Positions 46,637 through 56,090 of a stretch of DNA of 64,000 bases are shown in pieces. Source of the stretch: Amycolatopsis azurea DSM 43854 (lineage in GTDB: Bacteria > Actinomycetota > Actinomycetes > Mycobacteriales > Pseudonocardiaceae); assembly GCF_001995215.1 (NCBI RefSeq), contig NZ_MUXN01000026.1:124001-188000 (forward strand), read 5' to 3'. Under the pieces are notes generated by a model. The model was not told the origin of the DNA and did no database searches. It worked only from the letters and a program-made list of their open reading frames with translations. Every line of letters begins with the position of its first letter. The first letter of the stretch is position 1. A program made the position numbers and the translations under genes.

Positions 46637-49600
46637 TCATGGACCGCACGACGGCGCGTAGTCGAGCCCCGGAAAGTACCTCTCCCACTCTTCCCGCGTG
46701 ATCCTCGGAGTCGCCAGCCGGCAGATCTCCTCGCCCACGCGATCCGTGTCCGTCTGCCACAGCTGGACGCCGCTGCTCCCGATCGCGAGCGTATGCCCGT
46801 CGTCCCGGAACGCCAGCGAGTTGACCGTCGCGGCGAAGCCGGTGAGCTGCGCCGATTCGACCGGATTCCGCGGATCGGCCAGGTCCCAGACCCGCACCGT
46901 CCGGAACGCCGAAGCCGCCAGTTCCCGTCCGGTCGGGCCGAACGCGAGGTGCCCGACGCCTTCGGGATTGCCGCCCAGTTTCGCCAGCCGCACGGCGTGC
47001 GCGCGATCGGCGATGTCCCAGAGGTAGACGTTGCGGTCGCTGCTGCCCGCGGCGATCGTGTGGCCGTCGGGGCTGAGCGCCATCTTGAACAACGCGCCGC
47101 CGTCGGGCCGCAGGGTCGACACGAGGCCGGGGCGTTGAGGGTCGGTGACGTCCCACAGCGTCACCGCGGACGCGTCGAGACCCTGACTGGCCACGAGTGT
47201 CCGCCCGTCGGGAGTGAACGCGAGCGACCACACCGTGCCGTCGCCGACCGGCAGGACCCGCGGTGCGGCGAACCGCGTGGGATCGCCGACGTCCCACAGC
47301 TGGATCGGCCCGTCGTCGTGACCGGAGGCGAAGGTCTTGCCGTCCGGGCTGAACGCGAGCGAGTACGTGGGTTTCACCTCGGTCGACGCCAGCAGTCTCG
47401 GCGCCGCCGGATCGCTGATGTCCCAGCGCTGAAGCACGAACGTCCCGGCGACGCCGGCGCCGTCGTGCGCGGCCAGCGCGAGGCTGCGCCGGTCCGGGCT
47501 CAGTGCGACGGCGGTGACGGTGGCCGGGCCGGGGAGTTTCGCGAGCTGTCTCGGGGCGCGGAGGTCGTCCATCGCCCAGAGCCGCACGTCGTCCCCCGCC
47601 GTGACGAGGATCCGCCCCTGCTCGGTGAACAGGCCCGCGTTCCAGCCCGCGCTCGACGCCAGCGCCAGTTCACCGACGTCCTGCAGCCGGACGGTCCGGT
47701 CGGCGCTGGTGGACACGATCGTCTTGCCGTCCGGGGAGAACGCCGCCCACCAGATCGCGTTCGTGTGCCCGGACAGCGGCGGCAGTTCCTTCGCCGGGCC
47801 CGTGACGTCCCAGAGACGCACGGCCTGGTCGTCGCCCGCGGTCACCACGAGCCTGCCGCTCGGGCTGAACCCCGCCGCCCAGACCACGGCCGGGGTGTTC
47901 AACGTCGTCAGCGGGCGCGGCACCGCCGGATCCGCGACGTCCCAGAGCTTCGCCGTGCGGTCCCAGCTGGTGGTGAGCAGCCGTTTGCCGTCCGGGCTCC
48001 ACGACGGGGTGAGCTGCAGGTCCTGGTGTCCGGAAAGGACGGACCGCTTCCGCGGGGCGGACGGCGTGGTGACGTCCCAGAGTTCCGCCGTCCAGTTCGT
48101 GTTGGTGACCGCGAGCAGCTTGCCGTCCGGGCTGAAGACCGCACGTTCGAGCTGCTCGGCCGGGATCCCGCCCAGCGGTTTCGGCGCGCCGAGATCGGCG
48201 ACGTCGGTGAGCCGGACGGTGCGGTCGGCGGAACCGGTGACGAGAGCGCGGCCGTCGGGGCTGAAGTCGACGGAGAGCAGGGTGTCCTGATGGCCGGTGA
48301 CGTCGGCCTTCCGCACCGGACGCCGCGGCTCGGTCAGGTCCCAGAGCCGGACCGCGTGATCCCGGGTCGTGGTCGCCAAAGCTCGTCCGTCGCGGCTGAA
48401 CGCGAGCGGTCCGCGGATCTCCCCTGAACCGGGCAACGTCGACAGGAGCGCAGGCCGCCGCGAGTCGGCGATGGACCACACCTGGGTCGCGCGGTAGGAG
48501 TCGGAGGTGATCATGAGCTGCCCGCTCAGCACGATCGTCACGTCACCCGGGTCGAAGGTCATCCTGGTGGCGAAGGGCGCCGCCATGGACGCGAGCAGGC
48601 CGTCATGGGTCTCCTGGATCGGCGCGAGCCGGTACGCGGCGAGGCTGAGCTGCGTCGACAGCGCCGGATTCGACTCCCGCAACGTCTTCGCGTCGACGAC
48701 GGCCTTGCGCGCGAGCGCGACGTTCCGCTCATCGGTCGCGGTGTTCTCGGCATCGACGGCGTACACGATGGCCACGGCCGCCAGGATCAGCAGCACGTGA
48801 AGGAGCGCGACAAGTCTTCGCAGCCTCCGCGTCCGTTTGCGGCCGACGGCGGTCTCCTCGGCTTCGGCGTCGAGCCCCGCCTCCAGGAACCGCCGCTCTC
48901 GCGCGCTCAACGCGTCCGGCTCCCGGACCGCCCATTCGGCCGCGAGACCCAGTCGTGTGCCGCGATAGAGGCTGCCCTTGTCGCGGTCCAGCGACTCCCA
49001 CAAGTCGGTCGCCTCGGCCAGCTGTCGGTGCAGCCGGTGTCCTTCGCGGTCCTCCGCGAGCCAGTCGCGCAGCCGGGGCCAGCTGCGGATCAAGGCCTCG
49101 TGCGCGATCTCCACGCCGTCGCGGTCGAGGACGAGCAGACGTGCGTCGGCGAGGCGTTCGAGGACCTCCGTGGTCGCCGGATCGTCGTCGAGTTCGCGCC
49201 GGTTGAGACGGCGCTTCGTGTCTTCGGTGCCTTCGCCGAGCGCGGTGAGCCGCAGGAAGATCTGCCGGACGACGCTCTGCCTGTCCGGCTCCAGGTCCGT
49301 GTAGACGGCCTCCGCGGTCTGCGCGATCGCGTTCAGGATCCCGCCCGCCGCCTCGTACGCCGCGCTGGTCAGCGTGATCCCCTGGCGCCGGCGCCAGGTC
49401 TCCAGCAGCGCGTGCGAAACGAGCGGGAGCATCGCGGGCTGGCCGGTGGCGTCGGCGACGAGCGTGGTGACCAGCGCCGCCTCGACCCGGCAGCCCGCTC
49501 GGACGGCGGGTTCGACGATCGCGGTCCGGAGTTCGTCCGCGGTCATCGGGCCGACCATCACCTGCGCGTCGGTCAGCGCCTCGACCAGCCCGGCGTGACG

Positions 49601-50308
49601 GCAGAGGTGACCGTAGAAGTCCGCGCGGACGCCGAGCACGACCCGGGTCCCGTGGTCGTCGCCCGCGAGCGCGAGCAGCGTGTCGACGAACTTCTCCCGT
49701 TCGGTCTGGTCCCGGCAGAGCGTGTAGACCTCCTCGAACTGGTCGACGATCAGCAGCCGCCCCTCTGCGTCGAGGTCCTCTTCGAGCGGATGCTCGCCAG
49801 GCGTGCGAAGGACGACAGGGCGTTCGCTCGCCGCCGCCAGTCCGGCCCGCAGGACGGACGACTTCCCCGATCCGGACGCGCCGAAGACGCCGACGAGCCG
49901 TCGTTCCGCGAGCTTGCCGGTCAGCTCGGCGACCAGGCGCTCGCGGCCGAAGAACCGGGCGGCGTCGGAGGTCTGGAATGCGGCCAGCCCCAGGTACGGG
50001 AGTTCAGCGGCCTCACGGTCGGCACGGTCTTCGGAGGCCGCGGCGAGCCCGGCGGCGACCGCGCGCCAGCGTTCCTCCCAAGCCACGAAGTCGCCACCGC
50101 ACGCGGTGACGTACGCGGTCGTGACCGCGAGCCCCGGCAGTTTCCGGCCGCCCGCCGCATCGGACAGCGCGGCGGCCGAGTAGCCCGCGCGGGTCGAAAG
50201 CTCGCGGTACGTCGGCCCTCCGGCCTTCTCTCGAAGCAGCCGGAGATCCGCCGCGAACCGCACGACGACGTCGTCGCCCGGCCCCAGCGGGCGCTCGCGT
50301 CTCGGCAC
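46637..50308 (-). CDS. HTH-STAND NTPase-WD40 signalling protein
   Basis: About 1223 residues. Residues 10-75 form an Xre-like helix-turn-helix (LRLLREKAGGPTYRELSTRA). A STAND-type NTPase follows (about 105-470), with FFGRERLVAELTGKLAERRL, P-loop GASGSGKSS (143-151) and Walker B LLIVDQFEEVYTLC. A membrane helix (about 495-515: LVALLHVLLILAAVAIVYAV) precedes 14 WD40-type repeats, enough for two seven-bladed propellers. Such proteins are inducible switches in actinobacteria, with unknown ligands. It is divergent from a response-regulator-like gene. GTG 50308 is chosen where the HTH begins; the frame runs open to 50716 over the neighbour. Confidence 0.88.
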   Translation of the reverse strand: MPRRERPLGPGDDVVVRFAADLRLLREKAGGPTYRELSTRAGYSAAALSDAAGGRKLPGLAVTTAYVTACGGDFVAWEERWRAVAAGLAAASEDRADREAAELPYLGLAAFQTSDAARFFGRERLVAELTGKLAERRLVGVFGASGSGKSSVLRAGLAAASERPVVLRTPGEHPLEEDLDAEGRLLIVDQFEEVYTLCRDQTEREKFVDTLLALAGDDHGTRVVLGVRADFYGHLCRHAGLVEALTDAQVMVGPMTADELRTAIVEPAVRAGCRVEAALVTTLVADATGQPAMLPLVSHALLETWRRRQGITLTSAAYEAAGGILNAIAQTAEAVYTDLEPDRQSVVRQIFLRLTALGEGTEDTKRRLNRRELDDDPATTEVLERLADARLLVLDRDGVEIAHEALIRSWPRLRDWLAEDREGHRLHRQLAEATDLWESLDRDKGSLYRGTRLGLAAEWAVREPDALSARERRFLEAGLDAEAEETAVGRKRTRRLRRLVALLHVLLILAAVAIVYAVDAENTATDERNVALARKAVVDAKTLRESNPALSTQLSLAAYRLAPIQETHDGLLASMAAPFATRMTFDPGDVTIVLSGQLMITSDSYRATQVWSIADSRRPALLSTLPGSGEIRGPLAFSRDGRALATTTRDHAVRLWDLTEPRRPVRKADVTGHQDTLLSVDFSPDGRALVTGSADRTVRLTDVADLGAPKPLGGIPAEQLERAVFSPDGKLLAVTNTNWTAELWDVTTPSAPRKRSVLSGHQDLQLTPSWSPDGKRLLTTSWDRTAKLWDVADPAVPRPLTTLNTPAVVWAAGFSPSGRLVVTAGDDQAVRLWDVTGPAKELPPLSGHTNAIWWAAFSPDGKTIVSTSADRTVRLQDVGELALASSAGWNAGLFTEQGRILVTAGDDVRLWAMDDLRAPRQLAKLPGPATVTAVALSPDRRSLALAAHDGAGVAGTFVLQRWDISDPAAPRLLASTEVKPTYSLAFSPDGKTFASGHDDGPIQLWDVGDPTRFAAPRVLPVGDGTVWSLAFTPDGRTLVASQGLDASAVTLWDVTDPQRPGLVSTLRPDGGALFKMALSPDGHTIAAGSSDRNVYLWDIADRAHAVRLAKLGGNPEGVGHLAFGPTGRELAASAFRTVRVWDLADPRNPVESAQLTGFAATVNSLAFRDDGHTLAIGSSGVQLWQTDTDRVGEEICRLATPRITREEWERYFPGLDYAPSCGP

Positions 50309-50401
50309 CAGGCCCCCTGATCGTCGAAGCGTTATCGAAGGGACATTGTTCACCGAAAACGGCCGGACACTGTACAAAAGTTCTGCGCTACAACCGATGG
50401 C

Positions 50402-51031
50402 GTGCCGATTCGAACCCCTGCGGTGAGCGTGGTCTTCGCCGGTGTCCCCGAGCCGCCCGAGTCTTCGGAGCTGGAGGTGGTCGCCTACACCCCCGACGCA
50501 CGCGAAGCGCTCTGGCACGCCACCGTGCTGCGTCCGGACGTCCTCGTCCTGTCCGTTCACCCGCCCGCGCTCGACGGGCTCGCCGTGACGCGCGAAGTGA
50601 CTTCCCGCGTACCGGGAACCGCCGTGCTCGCGCTGACCCCGCCCGGCGACGGCGATCTCGTGGTCGCCGCGATGCTCGCGGGCGCCCGCGGCGTGCTGTC
50701 CCGGACCGCGGGCCACGACGACCTGGTCCGGTTCGTCCGCGGGGTCGCGGCGGGCGCGGTCGTGTTCGGCGAACGCGCGGCGGACCGGCTTTACGGCCTG
50801 CTGGCCGCGTCCGAGCCGATCCGGGTGTTCCCGCGGCTGACCTCACGCGAGCACGAGGTGCTCGACCTCCTGGCGGGCGGGCTGGTGATCGCGCAGGTGG
50901 CGCGGCGGCTGGGGCTCGCCCCCAAGACCGTGCGCAACGTCATCTCGTCGATTCACGCGAAGGTCGGCACGGACGACCGCGAGATACTGCTCGGCCAGGC
51001 CCGGAACGCCGGGCTCGGCCGTCACTCGTAG
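50402..51031 (+). CDS. LuxR-family regulator with degenerate receiver domain
   Basis: 209 residues. The C-terminal LuxR helix-turn-helix is intact (LTSREHEVLDLLAGGLVIAQ, then GLAPKTVRNVISSIHAKVGT). The N-terminal half has the receiver fold pattern, but the acidic pair is missing (VSVVFAGVPEPPES) and the phosphoacceptor position is Ser in DVLVLSVHPPALDG. It therefore probably works without phosphorylation. Divergent from the STAND-WD40 gene, whose output it could be. Its 3' end overlaps cobIJ by 10 bases, tail to tail. Confidence 0.88.
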   Translation: MPIRTPAVSVVFAGVPEPPESSELEVVAYTPDAREALWHATVLRPDVLVLSVHPPALDGLAVTREVTSRVPGTAVLALTPPGDGDLVVAAMLAGARGVLSRTAGHDDLVRFVRGVAAGAVVFGERAADRLYGLLAASEPIRVFPRLTSREHEVLDLLAGGLVIAQVARRLGLAPKTVRNVISSIHAKVGTDDREILLGQARNAGLGRHS

Positions 51032-52527
51032 CTGCGAGGCGTCCAGACGACACCGCTCTCGGCACGGGTCTTCGACGAACCCACGATCAGCAGGCAGCGC
51101 ATGTCCACTTCCGCGGGATCCATGGTGCCGAGGGTGACGACGCGGATGTCCTCCTCGGGACCGCCGACGTCGCGGGCGACGACCACCGGGGTCTCCGGCG
51201 CGCGGTGCCGCAGCAGGACTTCGCGGGCCTGCGCGAGCTGCGTGGTCCGCGTGCGGGACGCCGGGTTGTACAGCGCGAGCACGAGATCCGCCGCGCCCGC
51301 CGCGTCGAGCCGTCGTTCGATGATCTCCCACGGCTTGAGCCGGTCGGACAGCGAAAGCACGCAGTAGTCGTGGCCCAGCGGCGCGCCGACCCGGGACGCG
51401 GCCGCCTGCGCGGCGGTCACCCCCGGCACGATCCGCACCCGTGTGCCCGCGCCGTGCCCGGCGGCGACCTGCTCCAGCACGGCCGACGCCATCGCGAACA
51501 CCCCGGGATCACCCGAGGAGACCACCGCGACCTTGGCGCCGTTCGCGGCCAGTTCCAGCGCTTCGACGGCGCGTTCGGCCTCGACCCGGTTGCCGGACGC
51601 GTGCCGCTGCTGGCCCGCGCGCTGCGGGACCCGCGCGACGTAGGGGCCGTAGCCGACGACGTGCTCCGCCGCGGCCAGTTCCTCGGTCGCTTCGGGCGTC
51701 AGCCAGCCAGGGCCCGCCGGGCCGAGGCCGACGACCACGACCTCACCGCCGGTGTGCGTTTCCTGCTTCCGAGGGACTTCGGGTTCGTCGGCGAGCCGGG
51801 ACGCGTACGCCGGGCTGGGCAGCAGCGCCAGCGAGAAGTACGGCACCGACTCCGGGTCGACGTCGGCGAACGGCTCGACACGCTGCGCCTGCCAGGTCGC
51901 GCGTTCGACGTAGAAGGCGTCGTCCAACTTCCCGGCCTCGGCCAGCGCCTCGCGGACGTTGCCGAACGTGCGGCCGAGTTTGAGCACCGCCGCGGCCTGC
52001 GTGTCGGCCAGGCGCCGCGCGAGCTCCGGCGCGGGCAGGGTGCCCGGCAGGATGGTGAGGACCTCGTCGCGCTGCACCAGCGGACGCCCGAGCACCGACG
52101 ACGCCGCGCTGACCGACGTCACGCCGGGCACCACTGTCGCCTCGTAGCGGTCGGCGAGCCGCTCGTGCATGTACATGTAGGAGCCGTAGAAGAACGGGTC
52201 GCCTTCACAGAGCACCACCACGTCGCGTCCGGCGTCGAGATGTTCGGCGAGCCGCTTCGCGCTCAGCTCGTAGAAATCGGCGATGGCGCCTTCGTAGCCG
52301 CCGGGGTGATCGGTGGTCTCGGTCGTGACCGGGTAGACCAGCTTCTCTTCGAGCTGGCCGTCCCGCAGGTACGGCTCGGCGACCGAACGCGCGATGCTCC
52401 GGCCGTGCCGTGCGGAGTGATAGGCGATGACGTCGGCCTCGCCGATCAGCCGCGCGGCCTTGACCGTCATCAGTTCCGGGTCGCCGGGTCCGAGCCCGAC
52501 ACCCCAGAGTTTCCCGAGCCCGCTCAT
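51022..52527 (-). CDS. cobIJ: Fused precorrin-2 C20-methyltransferase/precorrin-3B C17-methyltransferase
   Basis: 501 residues, two tetrapyrrole methylases in one chain. The CobI half (1-245): LWGVGLGPGDPELMTVKAAR, CEGDPFFYGSYMYMHERLAD and VPGVTSVSAASSVLGRPLV. The CobJ half (from about 255): VVVVGLGPAGPGWLTPEATE, ASGNRVEAERAVEALE, VVSSGDPGVFAMASAVLEQV and LALYNPASRTRTTQLAQAR. The fusion is usual in actinobacteria. Start overlaps the cobH stop by four bases. It methylates C20, then C17 with ring contraction after CobG. Confidence 0.95.
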   Translation of the reverse strand: MSGLGKLWGVGLGPGDPELMTVKAARLIGEADVIAYHSARHGRSIARSVAEPYLRDGQLEEKLVYPVTTETTDHPGGYEGAIADFYELSAKRLAEHLDAGRDVVVLCEGDPFFYGSYMYMHERLADRYEATVVPGVTSVSAASSVLGRPLVQRDEVLTILPGTLPAPELARRLADTQAAAVLKLGRTFGNVREALAEAGKLDDAFYVERATWQAQRVEPFADVDPESVPYFSLALLPSPAYASRLADEPEVPRKQETHTGGEVVVVGLGPAGPGWLTPEATEELAAAEHVVGYGPYVARVPQRAGQQRHASGNRVEAERAVEALELAANGAKVAVVSSGDPGVFAMASAVLEQVAAGHGAGTRVRIVPGVTAAQAAASRVGAPLGHDYCVLSLSDRLKPWEIIERRLDAAGAADLVLALYNPASRTRTTQLAQAREVLLRHRAPETPVVVARDVGGPEEDIRVVTLGTMDPAEVDMRCLLIVGSSKTRAESGVVWTPRSYE

Positions 52528-53147
52528 TCGACCTCACTCGCCATCGCGTTGATCGCGGCGACGGCCATCGCGCTGCCGCCGCGTCGTCCGTGCACCACCA
52601 GGTACGGCGCGGGTGCCCGCTCCACGAGTTCCACTTTGGACTCGGTGGCGCCGACGAAACCCACCGGGACACCGATGATCGCCGCCGGGGCACCGACCCC
52701 CTCGTCGAGCAGTTCCAGCAGGCGGAACAACGCGGTGGGCGCGTTGCCGATCGCCACCACGGAACCGGGCAGCTTGTCGCGCCACAGTTCCAGCGCGGCC
52801 GCGGACCGGGTGGTGCCCATCCGCTCGGCCAGCCCCGGCACCTTCGGGTCGGACAGCGTGCACAGCACCTCGTTGGCGGCAGGCAAACGTTTGCGGGTCA
52901 CGCCGGAGGCGATCATGTTGGCGTCGCACAGGATCGGCGCGCCCGCCTCCAGCGCGGCGCGACCGGACTCCACGACGTCCAGGCTGTAGCGGATGTCGTC
53001 GACCAGGTCGACCATCCCGCAGGCGTGGATCATCCGCACGGCCAGCACCGCGACGTCGTCGGGGAGGATCGCGAGATCCGCCTCCTCGCGGATGGTGGCG
53101 AACGAATGCCGGTAGATCTCGGCCCCGTCCCGGATGTAGTCGATCAC
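52524..53147 (-). CDS. cobH: Precorrin-8X methylmutase
   Basis: About 207 residues. It moves the C11 methyl to C12 to give hydrogenobyrinic acid. Motifs: AEIYRHSFATIREEADL (catalytic His), RMIHACGMVDLVDDIRYS, ILCDANMIASGVTRKRLP, and AIGNAPTALFRLLELLDEG, then GVPVGFVGATESKVEL. GTG 53147 overlaps the cobG stop (GTGA), with AAGAAGGGA in the cobG end as its ribosome site. The longer upstream frame lies over cobG and is not used. Confidence 0.95.
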   Translation of the reverse strand: MIDYIRDGAEIYRHSFATIREEADLAILPDDVAVLAVRMIHACGMVDLVDDIRYSLDVVESGRAALEAGAPILCDANMIASGVTRKRLPAANEVLCTLSDPKVPGLAERMGTTRSAAALELWRDKLPGSVVAIGNAPTALFRLLELLDEGVGAPAAIIGVPVGFVGATESKVELVERAPAPYLVVHGRRGGSAMAVAAINAMASEVE

Positions 53148-54232
53148 TCTGTTCCCTTCTTCGCCAACGTCGCCAACGTCTCCGCCAGCTCGCCGACCGG
53201 GACGAACGCCCCGTCGACCAGATAACCGTCCTCCGTCGCGAGCACGTCGACGTGCTCGTGCGCGGGTTTTCCACAGCGCCGTCCACAACCGGCGAAATGG
53301 GCTCTCGGGGCCCGGCCGACCCGTGCCGCGTCGGCCCGGACGTCGGCCAGCGACTTCGCGCAGCCCGGCCGTCCGATGCAGGCGCTGATCCCGAGCGACG
53401 GCGCGTCCGGATCGGCGACCAGTCCCGTGTCCGCCTCCAGCGGGCCGAGGACCAGGATCGACCGCCATGGGGTGACCACGGCGTTCCCGGCCCTCGCGAT
53501 CGCGCGCGCTTGAGCCGAGGTCAGGCGGCCGAAGACCGGGGCGACGGCGATCGCTTCACCGATCGGCCCGATGGGCAGGCCGGGATTCACGTCGAACCTC
53601 TGTGGCTCCCGGTTTTCGCCTGGCATGTCCTTGACCAGCGGTTTCGTGTCGGCGAGTTCGCTGATCCGCCAGGCCGTGCCTTTGATGCGGAGGAACGCGC
53701 GCGCGACCGAGATGAGCGCGTCGACGGCGTGCTCGGCGGGGACGCGCAGGCCGGTGTCGTCGCCGGCGAGCAGTATCGCGCCGTCGCGCCAGCAGACGTC
53801 GGCGCCTTCTCCCGCGACGTCACCCTGGCCGCCGTCAAGCGCGAAGAGGAAGCGTCCTGGGAGTTCGGCCAGCTCGGGTTCGGCACACAGGGCCTTGTCG
53901 AGCGCCGAAGCGAGTTCCTGGGAGACGTCGCTCAGCGGCGAAGCGAGGATGTTGCGTACGCGTTCATGCGACGGCGAGGGCAGCAGTCCTGCCTTCGCGA
54001 GCCTGTCCGCGAGACCGGGACGGGTGACGCCGCGCAGCTGGATGTTGCCGCGCGAAGTGAGGTGGAGAGCGCCGTCGCCGAGGTCGTCGGCGGCGTCCGC
54101 GAGGGCCAGGAGCCTGTCCGCGGTGATGGCGCCGCCGGGCAGCCGGACCCGGGCGAGCGGACCGTCCGCGGCGTCGTGCGTGGCGAAAACACCGGGGCAC
54201 GCGTCGGCTCGGACACGTGCGCTCGTGGACAT
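53144..54232 (-). CDS. cobG: Precorrin-3B synthase
   Basis: About 362 residues. Oxygen-dependent monooxygenase of the sulfite/nitrite reductase fold that makes precorrin-3B; its presence marks the aerobic pathway. LHLTSRGNIQLRGV is the NIR_SIR ferredoxin-like motif. The 4Fe-4S cysteines sit in ISACIGRPGCAKSLADVR and HFAGCGRRCGKPAHEHVD. It is shorter than proteobacterial CobG. ATG 54232 is used. Translational coupling runs cobG-cobH-cobIJ. Confidence 0.92.
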   Translation of the reverse strand: MSTSARVRADACPGVFATHDAADGPLARVRLPGGAITADRLLALADAADDLGDGALHLTSRGNIQLRGVTRPGLADRLAKAGLLPSPSHERVRNILASPLSDVSQELASALDKALCAEPELAELPGRFLFALDGGQGDVAGEGADVCWRDGAILLAGDDTGLRVPAEHAVDALISVARAFLRIKGTAWRISELADTKPLVKDMPGENREPQRFDVNPGLPIGPIGEAIAVAPVFGRLTSAQARAIARAGNAVVTPWRSILVLGPLEADTGLVADPDAPSLGISACIGRPGCAKSLADVRADAARVGRAPRAHFAGCGRRCGKPAHEHVDVLATEDGYLVDGAFVPVGELAETLATLAKKGTE

Positions 54233-54275
54233 GCGCTCACTGTAGATGGCCCCTCTTCGGGAGAGTAATGGTCGG

Positions 54276-54305
54276 ATCGAATGTAGTAGGTGTGCTACAT
54301 TCGAT
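54276..54305. promoter_or_regulatory. 11-bp perfect inverted repeat upstream of the ABC exporter operon
   Basis: ATCGAATGTAG (54276-54286), 8-base spacer TAGGTGTG, CTACATTCGAT (54295-54305). It lies 25 bases before the ATPase start and 43 bases from the divergent cobG start, so it overlaps the likely promoter. The XRE regulator encoded third in the operon is the obvious candidate binder (autoregulation), though this is inferred from position. Confidence 0.6.
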
Positions 54306-54330
54306 CGCAGCACTGAGATGGGGGTGACCT

Positions 54331-55239
54331 ATGAGAGATCCACACGACGTGATGATCTCCGTCCAAGATCTCCGGATGCGGTACGGGACGAACGACGTCC
54401 TCCACGGCGTGGACTTCACCGCGCACCGCGGCGAGGTGATCTGCCTGCTGGGGCCGAACGGCGCGGGCAAGACCACGACGATCGAGATCCTCGAAGGCTT
54501 CCGGATGCGGTCGGAGGGCGAGGTCAGCGTGCTGGGCATCGACCCCGCGCACGCGGACGAAGACTGGAGGGCGCGGCTGGGGGTCGTCCTCCAGTCCTGG
54601 CGGGACCACGCGAAGTGGCGCGTCCGGGAACTGCTGGAGCACCTGGGCGGCTACTACGCGCCGTACTCCACCGATCGCATCAGGCGGCCGTGGGATCCGG
54701 ACGAGCTGATCGCCGCGGTCGGGCTGACGGCGCACGCGGACAAGCGGGTCCGCATGCTCTCTGGCGGGCAGCGGCGCCGTCTCGACGTCGCGATCGGCAT
54801 CGTCGGCCGTCCGGAACTGCTGTTCCTCGACGAGCCGACCGCCGGGCTGGACCCGGAGGCGCGGCGCGAGTTCCACGAACTCGTGCACCGGCTGACCGAT
54901 GACGACGACACGACGATCCTGCTCACCACGCACGACCTCGACGAGGCCGAGAAGCTGGCCGACCGGATCCTGATCCTGAACCACGGCCGGATCGTGGCCG
55001 ACGGTTCGGCCGACGCGCTGAGCAGGCAGATCGCCGGCGAGGCCGAGGTGCGCTGGACGCTGGACGGACAGCGGTTCGTCCACTCGACGACGGAATCGAC
55101 GAAGTACGTGCACGAACTGTTCAAACAGCACGGCGAGGCCATCGGCGACCTGGAGGTCCGGCGGGCGTCGCTCGAAGACACGTACATGACCCTGGTCCGC
55201 AAGGCCGAGACGCCGCTCGTGGAGGTGGGTGCGCGATGA
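54331..55239 (+). CDS. ABC-2 exporter ATP-binding protein
   Basis: 302 residues. Walker A GPNGAGKTTTIEILEGF, signature LSGGQRRRLDVAIGI, Walker B LLFLDEPTAGLDPEARRE and H-loop LLTTHDLDEAEKLADR, followed by a DrrA-like C-terminal domain (VRWTLDGQRFVHSTTEST). The start follows GGGGGTGACCT. Overlaps the permease gene by four bases. Substrate unknown; such pairs export drugs, peptides or lipids. Confidence 0.9.
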   Translation: MRDPHDVMISVQDLRMRYGTNDVLHGVDFTAHRGEVICLLGPNGAGKTTTIEILEGFRMRSEGEVSVLGIDPAHADEDWRARLGVVLQSWRDHAKWRVRELLEHLGGYYAPYSTDRIRRPWDPDELIAAVGLTAHADKRVRMLSGGQRRRLDVAIGIVGRPELLFLDEPTAGLDPEARREFHELVHRLTDDDDTTILLTTHDLDEAEKLADRILILNHGRIVADGSADALSRQIAGEAEVRWTLDGQRFVHSTTESTKYVHELFKQHGEAIGDLEVRRASLEDTYMTLVRKAETPLVEVGAR

Positions 55240-56087
55240 ACCCGGTTCAGCACAGTGTCCGGATGGGCGTCAAACGAGGCTGGCTCGAGACGCTGCAAAT
55301 GATGACCAACCGGGAAGACCTGTTCAACACGTTCATCTTCCCGGCGATCTTCATCGTCGTCATGTTCTTCATGCGCGACGCGAAACTGCCGGGGATGGAG
55401 TTCTCGCTCGGCGCCGCGACCGTGCCGAGCGTGCTGGGCGCGGGCATCGTGTTCAGCGGCATGCTCGGGATGGCGGGCGTCCTGGCCGTCGAACGCGAGG
55501 ACGGCACGCTCCTGCGCGCCAAGGCCACGCCGAACGGCATGGTCGGCTACCTCGTCGGCAAGGTCGTCACGGTCTCCATCAACACCGTCATCGGGATGCT
55601 GCTGGTGCTGATCCCGAGCCTCATCCTGTTCGACGGCATCGCCCCGGGCGGGCTGGCTTCCTGGCTGGGCCTGCTGTGGGTGCTGGTGCTCGGCCTGCTC
55701 GCCACCATGCCGCTCGGCGCGATCTTCGGCTCCCTGACCACCAACGCGCGCAGCATCGGCCTGATCATGCTGCCGACGCTGGGCATCGGCGCGATCTCCG
55801 GGATCTTCTACCCGATCACCGCGCTGCCGGAGTGGCTGCAAGGCATCGGCCAGGTGTTCCCGATGTACTGGCTCGGCCTCGGCATGCGGTCGGCCCTGCT
55901 GCCGGACTCGACGGTGATGATCGAGATCGGGCAGTCTTGGCGGCCATGGGAGACCCTCGGCGTGCTGACCGCGTGGGCCGTGATCGGATTGACCCTGGCC
56001 CCGGTGGTCCTGCGGCGCATGGCGCGACGCGAGTCCGGGTCCTCGGTGGCGGCACGACGGGAAAAGGCGATGCAGCGAATTGGCTAG
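55236..56087 (+). CDS. ABC-2 exporter permease
   Basis: 283 residues with about six membrane helices: FNTFIFPAIFIVVMFFMRDA, VPSVLGAGIVFSGMLGMAGV, and later IGLIMLPTLGIGAISGIFYP with the LPEWLQGIGQVFPMYWLGLG segment typical of this family. The ATG overlaps the ATPase stop (ATGA). Forms the channel for the preceding ATPase. Confidence 0.9.
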   Translation: MNPVQHSVRMGVKRGWLETLQMMTNREDLFNTFIFPAIFIVVMFFMRDAKLPGMEFSLGAATVPSVLGAGIVFSGMLGMAGVLAVEREDGTLLRAKATPNGMVGYLVGKVVTVSINTVIGMLLVLIPSLILFDGIAPGGLASWLGLLWVLVLGLLATMPLGAIFGSLTTNARSIGLIMLPTLGIGAISGIFYPITALPEWLQGIGQVFPMYWLGLGMRSALLPDSTVMIEIGQSWRPWETLGVLTAWAVIGLTLAPVVLRRMARRESGSSVAARREKAMQRIG

Positions 56088-56090
56088 CTC

